Positions 43,235 through 52,198 of a DNA stretch of 64,000 nucleotides are shown piece by piece. Numbering within the stretch: position 1 is the first letter of the stretch; each line of letters opens with the position of its first letter. The DNA comes from Yoonia vestfoldensis (GTDB taxonomy: Bacteria; Pseudomonadota; Alphaproteobacteria; Rhodobacterales; Rhodobacteraceae). Both the position numbers and the translations under genes were made by a program. Below the pieces are notes generated by a model. The model saw nothing but the letters and a program-made list of their open reading frames with translations, did no database searches and was not told the origin of the DNA. The DNA lies in assembly GCF_002158905.1 (NCBI RefSeq), contig NZ_CP021431.1, forward strand, positions 2,356,001 through 2,420,000, read 5' to 3'.

Positions 43235-46072
43235 TTATACGATGATGTCGGTAGCAGCCAGTGTACCAGTCAGACCAGTCAATTCGACAACAACATCGGC
43301 AGCTGTGAATGAACCGCTACCATCGATGTCGACCGCAAGAAGAATTTTGCCATCTGACAGGGTCAACAGAGCAGCATCGGCACCCGTACCATCGAACTTA
43401 GCCGTTGTCGCGGATCCAGTGGCTGCATTGAGCAAACCATTAAGTTCAGCGATTGTGTCGGCCTCAGAGTACGAAATCGTAAGCGTCTGAGAGTTAAGCT
43501 CAGTAGCAGCCACGCCCACTTTCAGATCGTCTGCAGCACCACCAACGAAATCGGTGATCTTATCAATCGCGCCAGCAGTTGCAGCATTCGAGTGAGCAGC
43601 AGTTGTAATCACGAAGATATCACTACCGGCACCACCAGTCATTGTATCGGTTCCAGCACCACCAGTGATTGTATCGACTTCAACAGAACCAGTTATTGTG
43701 TCATTACCAGCGCCACCGTCTAAGGTGATGGTGCCAGGTACTGAAGTACCCGTTCCCATCGTGAAGGTGATTGTGTCGTCACCAGCACCACCGTTGATAG
43801 TAACAATGCTAGTGTCATCTGCATGGTTTGCGTCGTAGTTAATAATGAACTTGTCGTTTCCTGCGCCCCCGGTGTAAACATCTGTTCCTGCATTAGAAGC
43901 ACCAGTTACAACAGTGTTGGTCAATGTAAGCTCAAGAGCGTTCGCACCAGTCAGGTTACTCGCATCAACCGTAATCACGTCGGCTGTAGCTCCCGAAGCA
44001 ATGTTTGCAGCAGTAACTTTCAGAACATTTGAAGTGCTTGACGCGAGTGTGTTCGCGAAGCCACCCAACGTCCAGGTCAAGTCCCCTGCAACCGCGCCAC
44101 TCAAGGAAATGTTCTCAATGTTTGCAACCTTGCTAAACATTGTATCTGCGATAGTCAGTGTATTGGTGGTCGTAGCCGACTCAGACATCGTCAGCGTATC
44201 TGTACCATCGCCACCGTCAATTAAGACCGAACCGGTCAGAATTGCTTGGGTAGTAGAGGTGAACGTATCATTACCAGCATTGCCCAGGTAAGTGGACCCA
44301 GCAGCACCGATCGTGTACTGATCAACAGCTGCTGAACCCTTGACTGTCGACGCAGCAAACAAGCTGCCCGCAGCGACAAGGCCCAAGCTTGTGGCAGCGC
44401 CGTTGCCTGTCAGAGCGGTAGCATCGATCGTGACAGCTTTGGCAGTCGCCACGTTTTCAAGATTAAACGACGAACCTGTAAGGACGATGCTCGTTGCTGC
44501 ATCCGCAGTGAAGCTTGCTACCGTAGCAACCTTGTTAGCAGCAGTTGCGCTCGCCCCGTGAATTGAGGCCAGATTGATTGTCTCAAAACCGTTTACAGTG
44601 AGAGCGTCGGCATCCACTGCAGCGCCAGTAGCAGTCGAAGCCGCGCCAAGCTTAAGGGTCAAGGCGTCAGATGTGCCTACAGCGTTTGCCAGCGAGAAGG
44701 TAACCCCGCTGCCGGCGTTAACTGCACCAGTAATAGTGATGTCAGATGCTTGAGCCGCATTGAGGTTAGTAAACGTTGTCGCACCGCCTGTCGCGGTGAT
44801 CTCGAGCGCCGTTACCGAGCTTACGAGCGACGCATCGTAAGAAGTAGCCGTCCGAACAACCTCAAATCCAGTGTACTTTGCAGCATCTGCAGCGGAGTCG
44901 AGGTCTGTAACCGCATTCACCACGAGTGTGTCGCGACCAGCGCCACCACTTACTGCCGCTGTTGAGCCTATTGCAGCAGTCGTGATAACGTCATTACCGG
45001 AACCACCTACGAAGCTGGTGGTATTGGTGCCGAGGGCAATCGTTACGCCACCGCTGTTGTCAGAAGCATTGATCGTTTTCACGTTAGCAGCAGTACCCAG
45101 GTCGACTGCACCAGCGCCGTTAATATCAAACGCTGCAGTGGTTGCAAAGTCTGCGCCCGTCAGGGTTGCTGTAAGACCTGTGGTCGCATTTACTGTCAAA
45201 GATGTTACAGTATTCGCACCGGCACTATCCAAAAGAATTGTGTCGACCTTGTTCGCAGCACCAGTCGAATTGATTGTCGCGGTTGTCACGCCTGTACTTG
45301 CAGTAGCGGTAATATTAGCCACGCCAGAGTTGAGTGTACCACCCGAAATGTTAATCGTTTGGGCGGATGTCGCAGTCGCGTAAGCGAAGCTTACAATGCC
45401 GTTAACGACTGAGCCATTGCCGACCATACCTATTGCGGCACCGGCCTCGAGGCCCGTTACTGCAATGTTGCTATTGCTACGGTCAGCGTTAACAGCGGTA
45501 ATACCAGTGGCGAGACCTGCGTTAAACGTTGCAGCGTCAGCCGCAACGGTACCGTCACCATCAATCGCGCGAATGTTAATTACTTCATCAATCGCGCGAA
45601 TGTTAATTACTTCGATGCCGGACATGCCCACCGAAGCAACGCCAATGTTTGCGGCTAGCACATTTGCGACCACGTTTACAGTGTCGGTGCCAGCACCACC
45701 GCTGATCGTGTCTGTGTTAGAAAGCGTGTTTTCTGCGGCCGTTGCCGAAACAGATGCTGAGAAAGTATCGTTCCCAGCAGCGCCCGTGAAGTTGTCGGCG
45801 CCTGTAGTGAGCGTGAAGGTTTGGCCAGCAGGTGTCGTTGGCGTCGTTGGCGTCGTCGTGCTTGTCGTCGTGCTGTCGTCATTACACGCAGCCAGCGAGA
45901 CGGCCATCAGTGTCAGACCAGCGCCCTTGGCGGTGCGCTGCGTTGTTTTCGCTTCCCAAGCTTTCATCAGCTTGGCAACAGCGGCATTCTTTGGCGTGGT
46001 TGCGGCTGCATCCACGGGCACCAGACGTTGTACATCATCAGCGATGAAGTCTGTCGAAACGATCTTGTTCAT
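43235..46072 (-). CDS. Intact RTX/S-layer-like T1SS surface protein (head plus tail 4)
   Basis: A 945-residue protein, the only full copy. The start MNKIVSTDFI has AAGGACC upstream. The head (1-87) has a charged N-terminus, a basic-hydrophobic stretch ending in a lipobox-like LMAVSLAAC (Cys63), and a Thr/Pro linker. Codons 88-90 (Leu-Thr-Thr) contain the recombination core. The tail has TGAAGNDTF, many Thr/Ala/Asp strands, and RTX nonapeptides near the end (GGDGTDTL, GGAGNDKF, GGAGDDTI, GGAGNDTI, GGAGTDTM, GGAGSDIF), then ITDFVGG and a hydrophobic C-terminus (ATDIIV). Known family: calcium-binding T1SS adhesins and S-layer proteins. It lies directly downstream of its T1SS genes. Inference: this is the expressed locus and the head is the common part joined to exchangeable tails. 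Confidence 0.9.
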   Translation of the reverse strand: MNKIVSTDFIADDVQRLVPVDAAATTPKNAAVAKLMKAWEAKTTQRTAKGAGLTLMAVSLAACNDDSTTTSTTTPTTPTTPAGQTFTLTTGADNFTGAAGNDTFSASVSATAAENTLSNTDTISGGAGTDTVNVVANVLAANIGVASVGMSGIEVINIRAIDEVINIRAIDGDGTVAADAATFNAGLATGITAVNADRSNSNIAVTGLEAGAAIGMVGNGSVVNGIVSFAYATATSAQTINISGGTLNSGVANITATASTGVTTATINSTGAANKVDTILLDSAGANTVTSLTVNATTGLTATLTGADFATTAAFDINGAGAVDLGTAANVKTINASDNSGGVTIALGTNTTSFVGGSGNDVITTAAIGSTAAVSGGAGRDTLVVNAVTDLDSAADAAKYTGFEVVRTATSYDASLVSSVTALEITATGGATTFTNLNAAQASDITITGAVNAGSGVTFSLANAVGTSDALTLKLGAASTATGAAVDADALTVNGFETINLASIHGASATAANKVATVASFTADAATSIVLTGSSFNLENVATAKAVTIDATALTGNGAATSLGLVAAGSLFAASTVKGSAAVDQYTIGAAGSTYLGNAGNDTFTSTTQAILTGSVLIDGGDGTDTLTMSESATTTNTLTIADTMFSKVANIENISLSGAVAGDLTWTLGGFANTLASSTSNVLKVTAANIASGATADVITVDASNLTGANALELTLTNTVVTGASNAGTDVYTGGAGNDKFIINYDANHADDTSIVTINGGAGDDTITFTMGTGTSVPGTITLDGGAGNDTITGSVEVDTITGGAGTDTMTGGAGSDIFVITTAAHSNAATAGAIDKITDFVGGAADDLKVGVAATELNSQTLTISYSEADTIAELNGLLNAATGSATTAKFDGTGADAALLTLSDGKILLAVDIDGSGSFTAADVVVELTGLTGTLAATDIIV
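45560..45613 (-). repeat. Exact 27-bp tandem duplication in the surface-protein gene
   Basis: Two identical 27-base units (45560-45586, 45587-45613) duplicate nine codons (EVINIRAID) in frame. A recent slippage-type change. Confidence 0.9.
45802..45813 (-). other. Putative recombination core in the intact gene
   Basis: Minus strand CGCTCACTACAG at codons Thr-Leu-Thr-Thr, between the linker and the RTX tail. Upstream similarity to tail 3 (GCCAAAC-4-ACGCTCACTACAG) suggests a ~24-bp site. Confidence 0.65.
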
Positions 46073-46271
46073 TTTTGGTCCTTTTTTACCGATGTTGTTA
46101 AGGGCTTCGAAAACTCGCCCCCAATCGCGTATCGGTTTAGATGCAAAAATGGGGGACATCTTTACCTTTATTTATAAACACTTTTTGGCGTTGATGGCCT
46201 GATGCGCCGCGCTGCCGCATGATGTGCGGCAGGGCAGCGGGTGCCGCGAGGCCCCCTGCCCCGCCGCGCCC
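46073..46271 (-). promoter_or_regulatory. Leader of the intact surface-protein gene
   Basis: About 200 bases between the HlyD terminator and the head start. It has an AT-rich stretch (GTTTATAAATAAAG, complement of 46167-46180) suitable for a -10 region and a leader of about 90 bases. No box can be assigned with certainty. Confidence 0.4.
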
Positions 46272-46298
46272 CAAAACCCCGGATTACAAGGGGTTTTG
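46272..46298 (-). terminator. Terminator after the HlyD-like gene
   Basis: Stem CAAAACCCC (46272-46280)/GGGGTTTTG (46290-46298), separating the T1SS operon from the surface-protein gene. Confidence 0.75.
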
Positions 46299-46323
46299 CG
46301 CTATATTCCCGCTATGGCCCGCG

Positions 46324-47634
46324 TTAATCGCGCAGGGCGAGTTCCTGTATCTTTGCCACCGGCTGCCAGATATATTCCAGCACCGTCCGCTTGCCCGAAA
46401 GCACATCAACGGTGGCCGTCATACCCGGGATAAGTGTCACAATTTCGCCACTATCTACGCGCAATTCACCCTCGATCGCGACCTCGACCAGATAGCTGCT
46501 GGGGGCGTTGGGGTTCTGCTCGTCGGCGACGGCGTCGGGGCTGATCTCGATCACCCGCCCGGCGACAGAGCCGTATTTCGACGAATCATAGGCCGAAAGC
46601 CGGATCCGCACGTCATCATCCAAGCGGATGCGCGAGATGTCCTGCGGCATGATCCGCGCCTCGACCACCAGGGCCTCGCCGGTGGGGACCAGTTCCAGCA
46701 TCACGTCACCGGTCGCCACAAAACCGCCCGGCGTGCGGAAATTCAGGCGGCTGACGATGCCTTCCATCGGGGCGCGGATGATGGTCCGGCTGACGCGTTC
46801 TTCAAGCTTTGGCAGCGCCTCGCGCAATTCGCTTTGTTCGGCGACGACATCGTTCAGCTCGTCCATGGCGCGCAGGGTGTAATTGTCACGGGCATTCACC
46901 ATCTCGGCCTGCAGTTCGGCCATGCCGGATTCAGCCTGGGCCATCGACACCGCCGCGCGTTCCCCGTCGCCGCGCGCCTGTTCCATCTGCCGCCGCAATT
47001 CCAGCAGCCGCGTCGCAGGCACGATATTGTCGCGCACCAGCGGTTCGACCAATTCGATTTCCTCTTGCAACAGCGCCACGGTGCGCGCGGCGGTCCCCGC
47101 GATGTTTTCAGCAGCAACCAGATCTTGCGACCGCTGTTGCAGCCGCTGTTCGAGAACCGCGATCCGTCCGGCCAGCTCTGCACGACGCGCAGCGAACAGG
47201 GATTGTTCGGTCAAGCTGACAAGCGGCGACATCGCGCTGACATGGTTGGGCGGGTCGAAATCGGTGCCATCAATCTCGGCACGCAGGCGGGATTCCTTGA
47301 CGTCCAGACCAGTCAGGCGCTGGTTCAGACGATTCAATTCGCTGCTTGAATCAATCGGGTCGATTTCAAACAGGACATCACCTTCACCGACAATCGTATT
47401 CTCGGACACGAAACGGCGCAGAATAACGCCACCCTCGGCGGCCTGAACAAGCTGGTTTTGCACCGAGGATATCACGCGGCCTTCGCCGCGCGTCACATTA
47501 TCCAGCTCGGCCCAGCTGGCCCAGATGAAAATGGCCACGACCAGCACGACAATTGTGCCCAATATCGTTGATCCAGACAGGCCCTCGCGGCCGGCCATAT
47601 CGCGCGAAAGTGCTTTGAAGTTGATTGATGACAT
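46324..47634 (-). CDS. HlyD-family T1SS membrane fusion protein
   Basis: A 436-residue periplasmic adaptor: short cytoplasmic N-terminus, one membrane helix (ILGTIVVLVVAIFIWASWAE, about 25-44), a biotinyl-lipoyl half (GEGRVISSVQNQLVQAAEGG), a long coiled coil (about 90-300), the second half, and a C-terminal beta domain (GMTATVDVLSGKRTVLEYIW). It links the ABC exporter to the outer-membrane channel. It starts 18 bases after the ABC gene. Confidence 0.93.
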   Translation of the reverse strand: MSSINFKALSRDMAGREGLSGSTILGTIVVLVVAIFIWASWAELDNVTRGEGRVISSVQNQLVQAAEGGVILRRFVSENTIVGEGDVLFEIDPIDSSSELNRLNQRLTGLDVKESRLRAEIDGTDFDPPNHVSAMSPLVSLTEQSLFAARRAELAGRIAVLEQRLQQRSQDLVAAENIAGTAARTVALLQEEIELVEPLVRDNIVPATRLLELRRQMEQARGDGERAAVSMAQAESGMAELQAEMVNARDNYTLRAMDELNDVVAEQSELREALPKLEERVSRTIIRAPMEGIVSRLNFRTPGGFVATGDVMLELVPTGEALVVEARIMPQDISRIRLDDDVRIRLSAYDSSKYGSVAGRVIEISPDAVADEQNPNAPSSYLVEVAIEGELRVDSGEIVTLIPGMTATVDVLSGKRTVLEYIWQPVAKIQELALRD

Positions 47635-47652
47635 CTAATGCATCCCGCCTGT

Positions 47653-49836
47653 CTATGATCTAATTCTGTCAGGTGTCGTGTCGGCAACGATACTGCCGCG
47701 ATCGACAACCAAAACACGGTCGGCCAATTCAAGAAGCGAATTGCGATGCGTCACCATGATGACGGTCCGGTCACCCGACCAAAGTTTCAAACGGTCCACC
47801 ACGCCTTTTTCGGTGACGGTATCCATCGAACTGGTCGGTTCATCCAACACGACCACCGCAGGATCGTGCAGCAAAGCGCGGGCAAGATTGATTGACTGGC
47901 GTTGACCGCCGGAAAGCCCCTCGCCACGTTCTTTCAATTCCATGTCATAACCGCGCTGGTCACCGGCGACGAAATCATCAACACCAGAGATTTTCGCGAT
48001 ATTCAGAATATGCGCATCGTCATATTCATAAAAACCCATTTGCAGGTTTTCTTTGATCGTACCGGAAAACAGCCAGGTATCCTGCAACATGATCCCAAGG
48101 TTGCGGCGCAGATCGGATTTATCAATCTGTCTGACATCGACACCGTCAATCAGCACCGCGCCTTCGCTGGGCGTAATCAGCCCCGAAATCAGCCGCGAAA
48201 CCGTCGATTTGCCAGACCCCATGCGGCCGACAATTGCCACCTTTTCGCCCGGTTCGATTTTCAGGGACAGGTTCTTGATGATCGGGTTGCTCGACCCTGG
48301 AAAGGAATAGCTGACATTGCGCAGCTCGACGCTACCGGCCATCTTGGGGCGGCTCAGGCGCTGCAATGTTTCGTCTGGCTGGTCCTCGCTAGAGGCCATC
48401 ACGCTGGAAAGCGACCGATAAGCCTCGAGTGCGCCATTCGCCCGCGACATTGCCGCCGCCAATTGGGACAAAGGTGCCAGCGTCCTGCCGCCCAGAATGA
48501 CCGCCGCGATCATCGCCCCCATGGTGATGGTGCCGTCCTGGATAAGAAACACGCCATAGAAAATCGTCGCGACCTGCGCAAATTGCTGAATTGACGCCGC
48601 CGAGTTGATGGCGAATTGCGACAGCATCCGGCTTTTCAACCCAAGTTCGGATTGTGCATCTGCGGCTTCTTCAAACCGGCGACGCATCAGGCGGCCAGAA
48701 CCAGTGGCCTGAACAGTTTCCAGCCCGTTCAGCGTTTCGACCAGAACGCTCTGCTTTGACATATTGCTTTGCATGGCATTCTTTGTATTCAACGCCAGAA
48801 ACGGCTGAATAACCAAGCCGGACAGAATGACCAATGGCACCGCGATCAGCGGGATCAACGCCAATGGCCCCGCGATCAGCGAGATGACCCAAATGAAGAA
48901 GAAAATGAACGGAATATCGACAATGGCAATCAGGGTTGCGGATGTGAAAAACTCGCGCAACGTGTCGAATTCCCGAACAATACTGGCCATTGCGCCGGCT
49001 TTTTGCTTCCTGTGATCCAGTTTCATATTCAGGATTTTGTCAAAGATCAGCCGCAGCATCCGTGTATCGGCGCGCTTCCCCGCGCGGTCCACAAATTGCG
49101 AGCGGAGCGTTTTGATAATGAAATCAAAACCCAACGCCAGCATGACACCAATCGTCAATGCAATCAGGGATTCAATCGCTTCGTTAGGTACGACGCGATC
49201 ATAGACAACCATGATGAAAAGCGACGTCGACAGTCCCAGAAAGTTCGTCAACGCCGCAGCGATGATCACCTGACCATAAAGCCATTTCCCCTGCAGAAAC
49301 GACCCAAAGAACCAATCATTCTTGCCCTTCGGCTTTGCGCTGACATGCAGCTTTCGGCACAGTACGAAATGCGGCTGTAATTGATCCTCGATCTCTTCTT
49401 TCGCGATCCGTTCGACCGTCTGGCTTTCATCCTTGTCAAAGCGGACAATTTCCAGCTCTCCATCCGGTTCGACGGAAACGATGACGACAGCCTGGTCAGT
49501 ATGCGTAAAGCCGATCGCGGGGCAATGGCTCTGCTTCAGCGCTGTCACCGGCATTTCGCCGAAATTTGCTTCGAAATTCAAATGTTGAAACGCGGAAACC
49601 GCAGCCCGTGGGCCGAAAACATCGCTGGATAATTCCGCAAGATCACGCACAGCTGCCGCCGAGAAACTGAACCCTGATTTCGCAAGAACAAATTTGACCG
49701 CCAGGATCAGATGAAAATCTTCGAAACTTTCGGTGGCCTCAGCTGCCGGAACGACAGCCAGATCAGCGGGTTCCGCATGATCGGCGGCTTGATCAGCGCC
49801 GTCGGTTTCTTGTTGATTGGATTGGAAACCCTGCAT
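47653..49836 (-). CDS. T1SS ABC exporter with C39-like domain
   Basis: A 727-residue ABC exporter half-transporter. The N-terminal ~40-170 region resembles a C39-like domain but lacks the catalytic Cys motif, so it probably binds substrate rather than cleaving it. A membrane domain is at ~190-470. The ATPase is at ~500-720: Walker A VGRMGSGKST, signature LSGGQRQ, Walker B AVVVLDEPTSS, switch His in MVTHRN. It powers export of the RTX/S-layer protein. A 79-base gap separates it from the TolC-like gene upstream. Confidence 0.94.
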   Translation of the reverse strand: MQGFQSNQQETDGADQAADHAEPADLAVVPAAEATESFEDFHLILAVKFVLAKSGFSFSAAAVRDLAELSSDVFGPRAAVSAFQHLNFEANFGEMPVTALKQSHCPAIGFTHTDQAVVIVSVEPDGELEIVRFDKDESQTVERIAKEEIEDQLQPHFVLCRKLHVSAKPKGKNDWFFGSFLQGKWLYGQVIIAAALTNFLGLSTSLFIMVVYDRVVPNEAIESLIALTIGVMLALGFDFIIKTLRSQFVDRAGKRADTRMLRLIFDKILNMKLDHRKQKAGAMASIVREFDTLREFFTSATLIAIVDIPFIFFFIWVISLIAGPLALIPLIAVPLVILSGLVIQPFLALNTKNAMQSNMSKQSVLVETLNGLETVQATGSGRLMRRRFEEAADAQSELGLKSRMLSQFAINSAASIQQFAQVATIFYGVFLIQDGTITMGAMIAAVILGGRTLAPLSQLAAAMSRANGALEAYRSLSSVMASSEDQPDETLQRLSRPKMAGSVELRNVSYSFPGSSNPIIKNLSLKIEPGEKVAIVGRMGSGKSTVSRLISGLITPSEGAVLIDGVDVRQIDKSDLRRNLGIMLQDTWLFSGTIKENLQMGFYEYDDAHILNIAKISGVDDFVAGDQRGYDMELKERGEGLSGGQRQSINLARALLHDPAVVVLDEPTSSMDTVTEKGVVDRLKLWSGDRTVIMVTHRNSLLELADRVLVVDRGSIVADTTPDRIRS

Positions 49837-49915
49837 TAGGAAATTCTTTCTCTTGGACTTGCTTTACCGACGTTTGATTGCCGAAAATGCTTTGACACCG
49901 CTGTGGTGGAATTCT

Positions 49916-51349
49916 TTATGAATCCGCATCGCGCAAGCCGATCTCACGCGCCAATAGACCCAGGCGCGCACCTATCGTCAGCACAAGGATTTCGCGTTCC
50001 GCCCGCATCGCAATGCTTTGATCTCGTACACGAAATAGCTGCACCTCGGCGTCGATCAGCTGGCTCAGACCGGTTTGGCCGGTGGCAAGCTGCGACTGCA
50101 ACGTGTCAATCCGGGCGAAAGCCAATTCTTCACGCTGGGTTACAATCTGCAGGCTGCGTTCAATTGCATCCAGCCGCGTTATTGAGATATCGAGATCCGT
50201 TTCCAACGCCTGTTTGGCGGCGGCAACTTGTGCCTCTGCTCTTTGCAATTGCGCGGTCGCGGAGTCGAATTGCGATTGGCGCCGCCCGCCATCGCCAATC
50301 ACATATTCCACGACCATGCCAAGCGAGCCATTGACATCATCTTGCTGATCGACCGGCGAGCGAACGCCCGCCTGCAATCTGACGCGCGGTTCAAATCCCG
50401 CCTCGGCGCTAGAAACTGCGCTGCGCGCAACGATCAATTCGGCCACGCTTTTCTGCAATTCGGGTGCCTGCAGCGGCGCGCTGGCCTCTGCCCTGATTGC
50501 GGGCGCTGTGATTACATTTGCAGGCAGCGATAAACGCACAGGGGATGTATTAAATAAGCTCTGGAATCTCAATTCGGCATCTTGCAGGTCCGCCTGGATA
50601 TTCAGATTGACCATTTCGAATTCCAGGCGTTCACGCGTTGCACTGTCAACGACAGACCGGTCCACCATGCCATTGGCGGCCATGCGTTCAACCTGACTAA
50701 TAAGCTCATTTAGCTTCGAGATACGCGAGCCAAGCAATTCCGCGCGTGATTGCTGTTGCCATACATCCACCCAAGCCCGCGCGGCCTGCGAAGCTACGTC
50801 ATTTCCACGTACCATACGGTCGGCTTCGGCAATCAAGACCTGGGCATTTGCGCGGTTTATTTCGGCAGTGCTTTCACCACCATCATAAATCAATTGCGAC
50901 AGATTGATGCCGGCTATAGCACCTTTTTCGACGTCGTCATCATTCGACGTATCCTGTATCAAGCCTGCGTTCAGGCTGCTTGATATCTGGGGTCGTTTAC
51001 TGCTGAGCGCAGTATTCACCTGAGCTTTCGCGGCGGTTTCCGCGGCCAGCGCCGCGCGGTAGAGATCATTTTGAGAGACCGCCGCCAAAAGCGCCGCCTC
51101 GAATTGACCAAGCTGCAAGGGTGTTGTTTCGGTTGCGTCAATATCTGACGTTTCCAAAAGGATTTGTTCATCGATCACTAAACGCATGCTGGCAATATCA
51201 TCCGGCGCTTGACCACAGCCCACCAAGGAGGTCGTAACCGCCAAAGCATTCAGCAGGGTCAACCGACGATAGCGGCCATGCGATCCCGCCACCCCATGTT
51301 TTGCATTTGCCGTTTTTACGTTGAGGTGCGATTGTTCTGCGCTAATCAT
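49916..51349 (-). CDS. TolC-family outer-membrane channel (lipoprotein-like)
   Basis: A 477-residue TolC/OEP-family protein. After a basic N-terminus of ~25 residues there is a hydrophobic stretch ending in a lipobox-like SLVGC (about residue 45), so the protein may be lipid-anchored. Two repeats of helical and strand segments follow (SLNAGLIQD..., VRLQAGVRSPVDQQDD...), with long helices typical of the periplasmic tunnel. It lies 2 bases after the small winged-helix-like gene, in the T1SS operon. Confidence 0.92.
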   Translation of the reverse strand: MISAEQSHLNVKTANAKHGVAGSHGRYRRLTLLNALAVTTSLVGCGQAPDDIASMRLVIDEQILLETSDIDATETTPLQLGQFEAALLAAVSQNDLYRAALAAETAAKAQVNTALSSKRPQISSSLNAGLIQDTSNDDDVEKGAIAGINLSQLIYDGGESTAEINRANAQVLIAEADRMVRGNDVASQAARAWVDVWQQQSRAELLGSRISKLNELISQVERMAANGMVDRSVVDSATRERLEFEMVNLNIQADLQDAELRFQSLFNTSPVRLSLPANVITAPAIRAEASAPLQAPELQKSVAELIVARSAVSSAEAGFEPRVRLQAGVRSPVDQQDDVNGSLGMVVEYVIGDGGRRQSQFDSATAQLQRAEAQVAAAKQALETDLDISITRLDAIERSLQIVTQREELAFARIDTLQSQLATGQTGLSQLIDAEVQLFRVRDQSIAMRAEREILVLTIGARLGLLAREIGLRDADS

Positions 51350-51351
51350 GT

Positions 51352-51711
51352 TTAATCTCTTGAAGCGAATTGGTTTATTTTAATTTGGTAGTGTTGAAAG
51401 TAATCTTTCAACTCTTCAGTTACCTTATCGCTCAAGGTCAACATCCGACGGCTTTTCTTTTCGCCCTGCCGTGATAATATCGTTCCCTCGGCAACACGGT
51501 CTTTGATAAAATTCCGGACCGTCACCCGATTAACCTGCATTGTCGCAATGTTATCAAGATAGTCCTCGATCCCGATGTCTTGGTTGTTCTCGTTGATCGC
51601 AATCAACAGCATCAGCTCCCAATACTCTGGGTATTTTATGAAAATTTTCAGGTATTTCGTTCCAGCGAGATACCGGAGCCGATCAAGCTCTTTATCAATG
51701 GGGGCTTTCAT
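51352..51711 (-). CDS. Small winged-helix-like regulator 1
   Basis: A 119-residue protein with the helical and wing pattern of a MarR/ArsR-like winged helix: WELMLLIAINENNQ, YLDNIATMQVNRVTVRNFI as recognition region, EGTILSRQGEKKSRRMLTL as wing. No exact family recognised. It is second in the T1SS operon, 10 bases after regulator 2, so it may control export or the surface gene. Confidence 0.7.
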   Translation of the reverse strand: MKAPIDKELDRLRYLAGTKYLKIFIKYPEYWELMLLIAINENNQDIGIEDYLDNIATMQVNRVTVRNFIKDRVAEGTILSRQGEKKSRRMLTLSDKVTEELKDYFQHYQIKINQFASRD

Positions 51712-51721
51712 TTTTCAGGCG

Positions 51722-52198
51722 TTATGCTTGATGCGCAGATTGACGGCCGGGCTTTGCATCTGCCGACAGGAAGGTTGAAATCTTCATTTCGTCGGATTCA
51801 TCCGGAATGTTGCACAGCGTCACAGTGGCATAATTTACCCGATCAACATTGCTTTTGATGCCAAGGATAGGCAGTAACTGATCAACCAATTCTTGCGATG
51901 GTTGCAGCAACACCTCTGACTGTTTTCTGCCTTTGCGCTCGATCAGCAATCCCTGTTTACGCAGTTCTGCGATACGCTTGATCATTCCCGAGCGCGTGCT
52001 ATATCGCGACTTTACCCGGTCGAGAGTCGCGTACAGCGGCAGTCCGGGTTCTCCTTTTTCGAGCAGAAGGAGGATGAATTCATAGACGCCCAAATTCGCC
52101 GATGCACGCAAGGTGTGATCTACCGCACCCATGGCCCGGACATATTCGATTTCGCGGGTAACTGACTGTTTTGATGTATCGTTTTCAATATCTGTCAT
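51722..52198 (-). CDS. MarR-like winged-helix regulator 2
   Basis: A 158-residue protein: VYEFILLLLEKGEPGL, YATLDRVKSRYSTRSGMIKRI (HTH), LRKQGLLIERKGRKQSEVLL (wing). It is the first gene of the regulator-T1SS operon and probably autoregulatory. The regulators could form a heterodimer (inference). Confidence 0.75.
   Translation of the reverse strand: MTDIENDTSKQSVTREIEYVRAMGAVDHTLRASANLGVYEFILLLLEKGEPGLPLYATLDRVKSRYSTRSGMIKRIAELRKQGLLIERKGRKQSEVLLQPSQELVDQLLPILGIKSNVDRVNYATVTLCNIPDESDEMKISTFLSADAKPGRQSAHQA

Noticed and set aside
1915..45813. Integron with attC sites
   Set aside because: The integrases have an arm-binding N-terminal domain and no integron-specific patch that I can see, and the cores are short coding sites rather than folded attC.
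45396..46202. 268-codon ORF on the plus strand opposite the surface-protein head
   Set aside because: Antisense shadow of a repetitive Ala/Thr/Val gene; similar long antisense frames (2120-2905, 15133-16221, 29130-29828) lie opposite every tail and have no start signals.
46219..47349. 376-codon ORF on the plus strand opposite the HlyD-like gene
   Set aside because: Shadow of a GC-rich gene; the HlyD frame has recognised domains.
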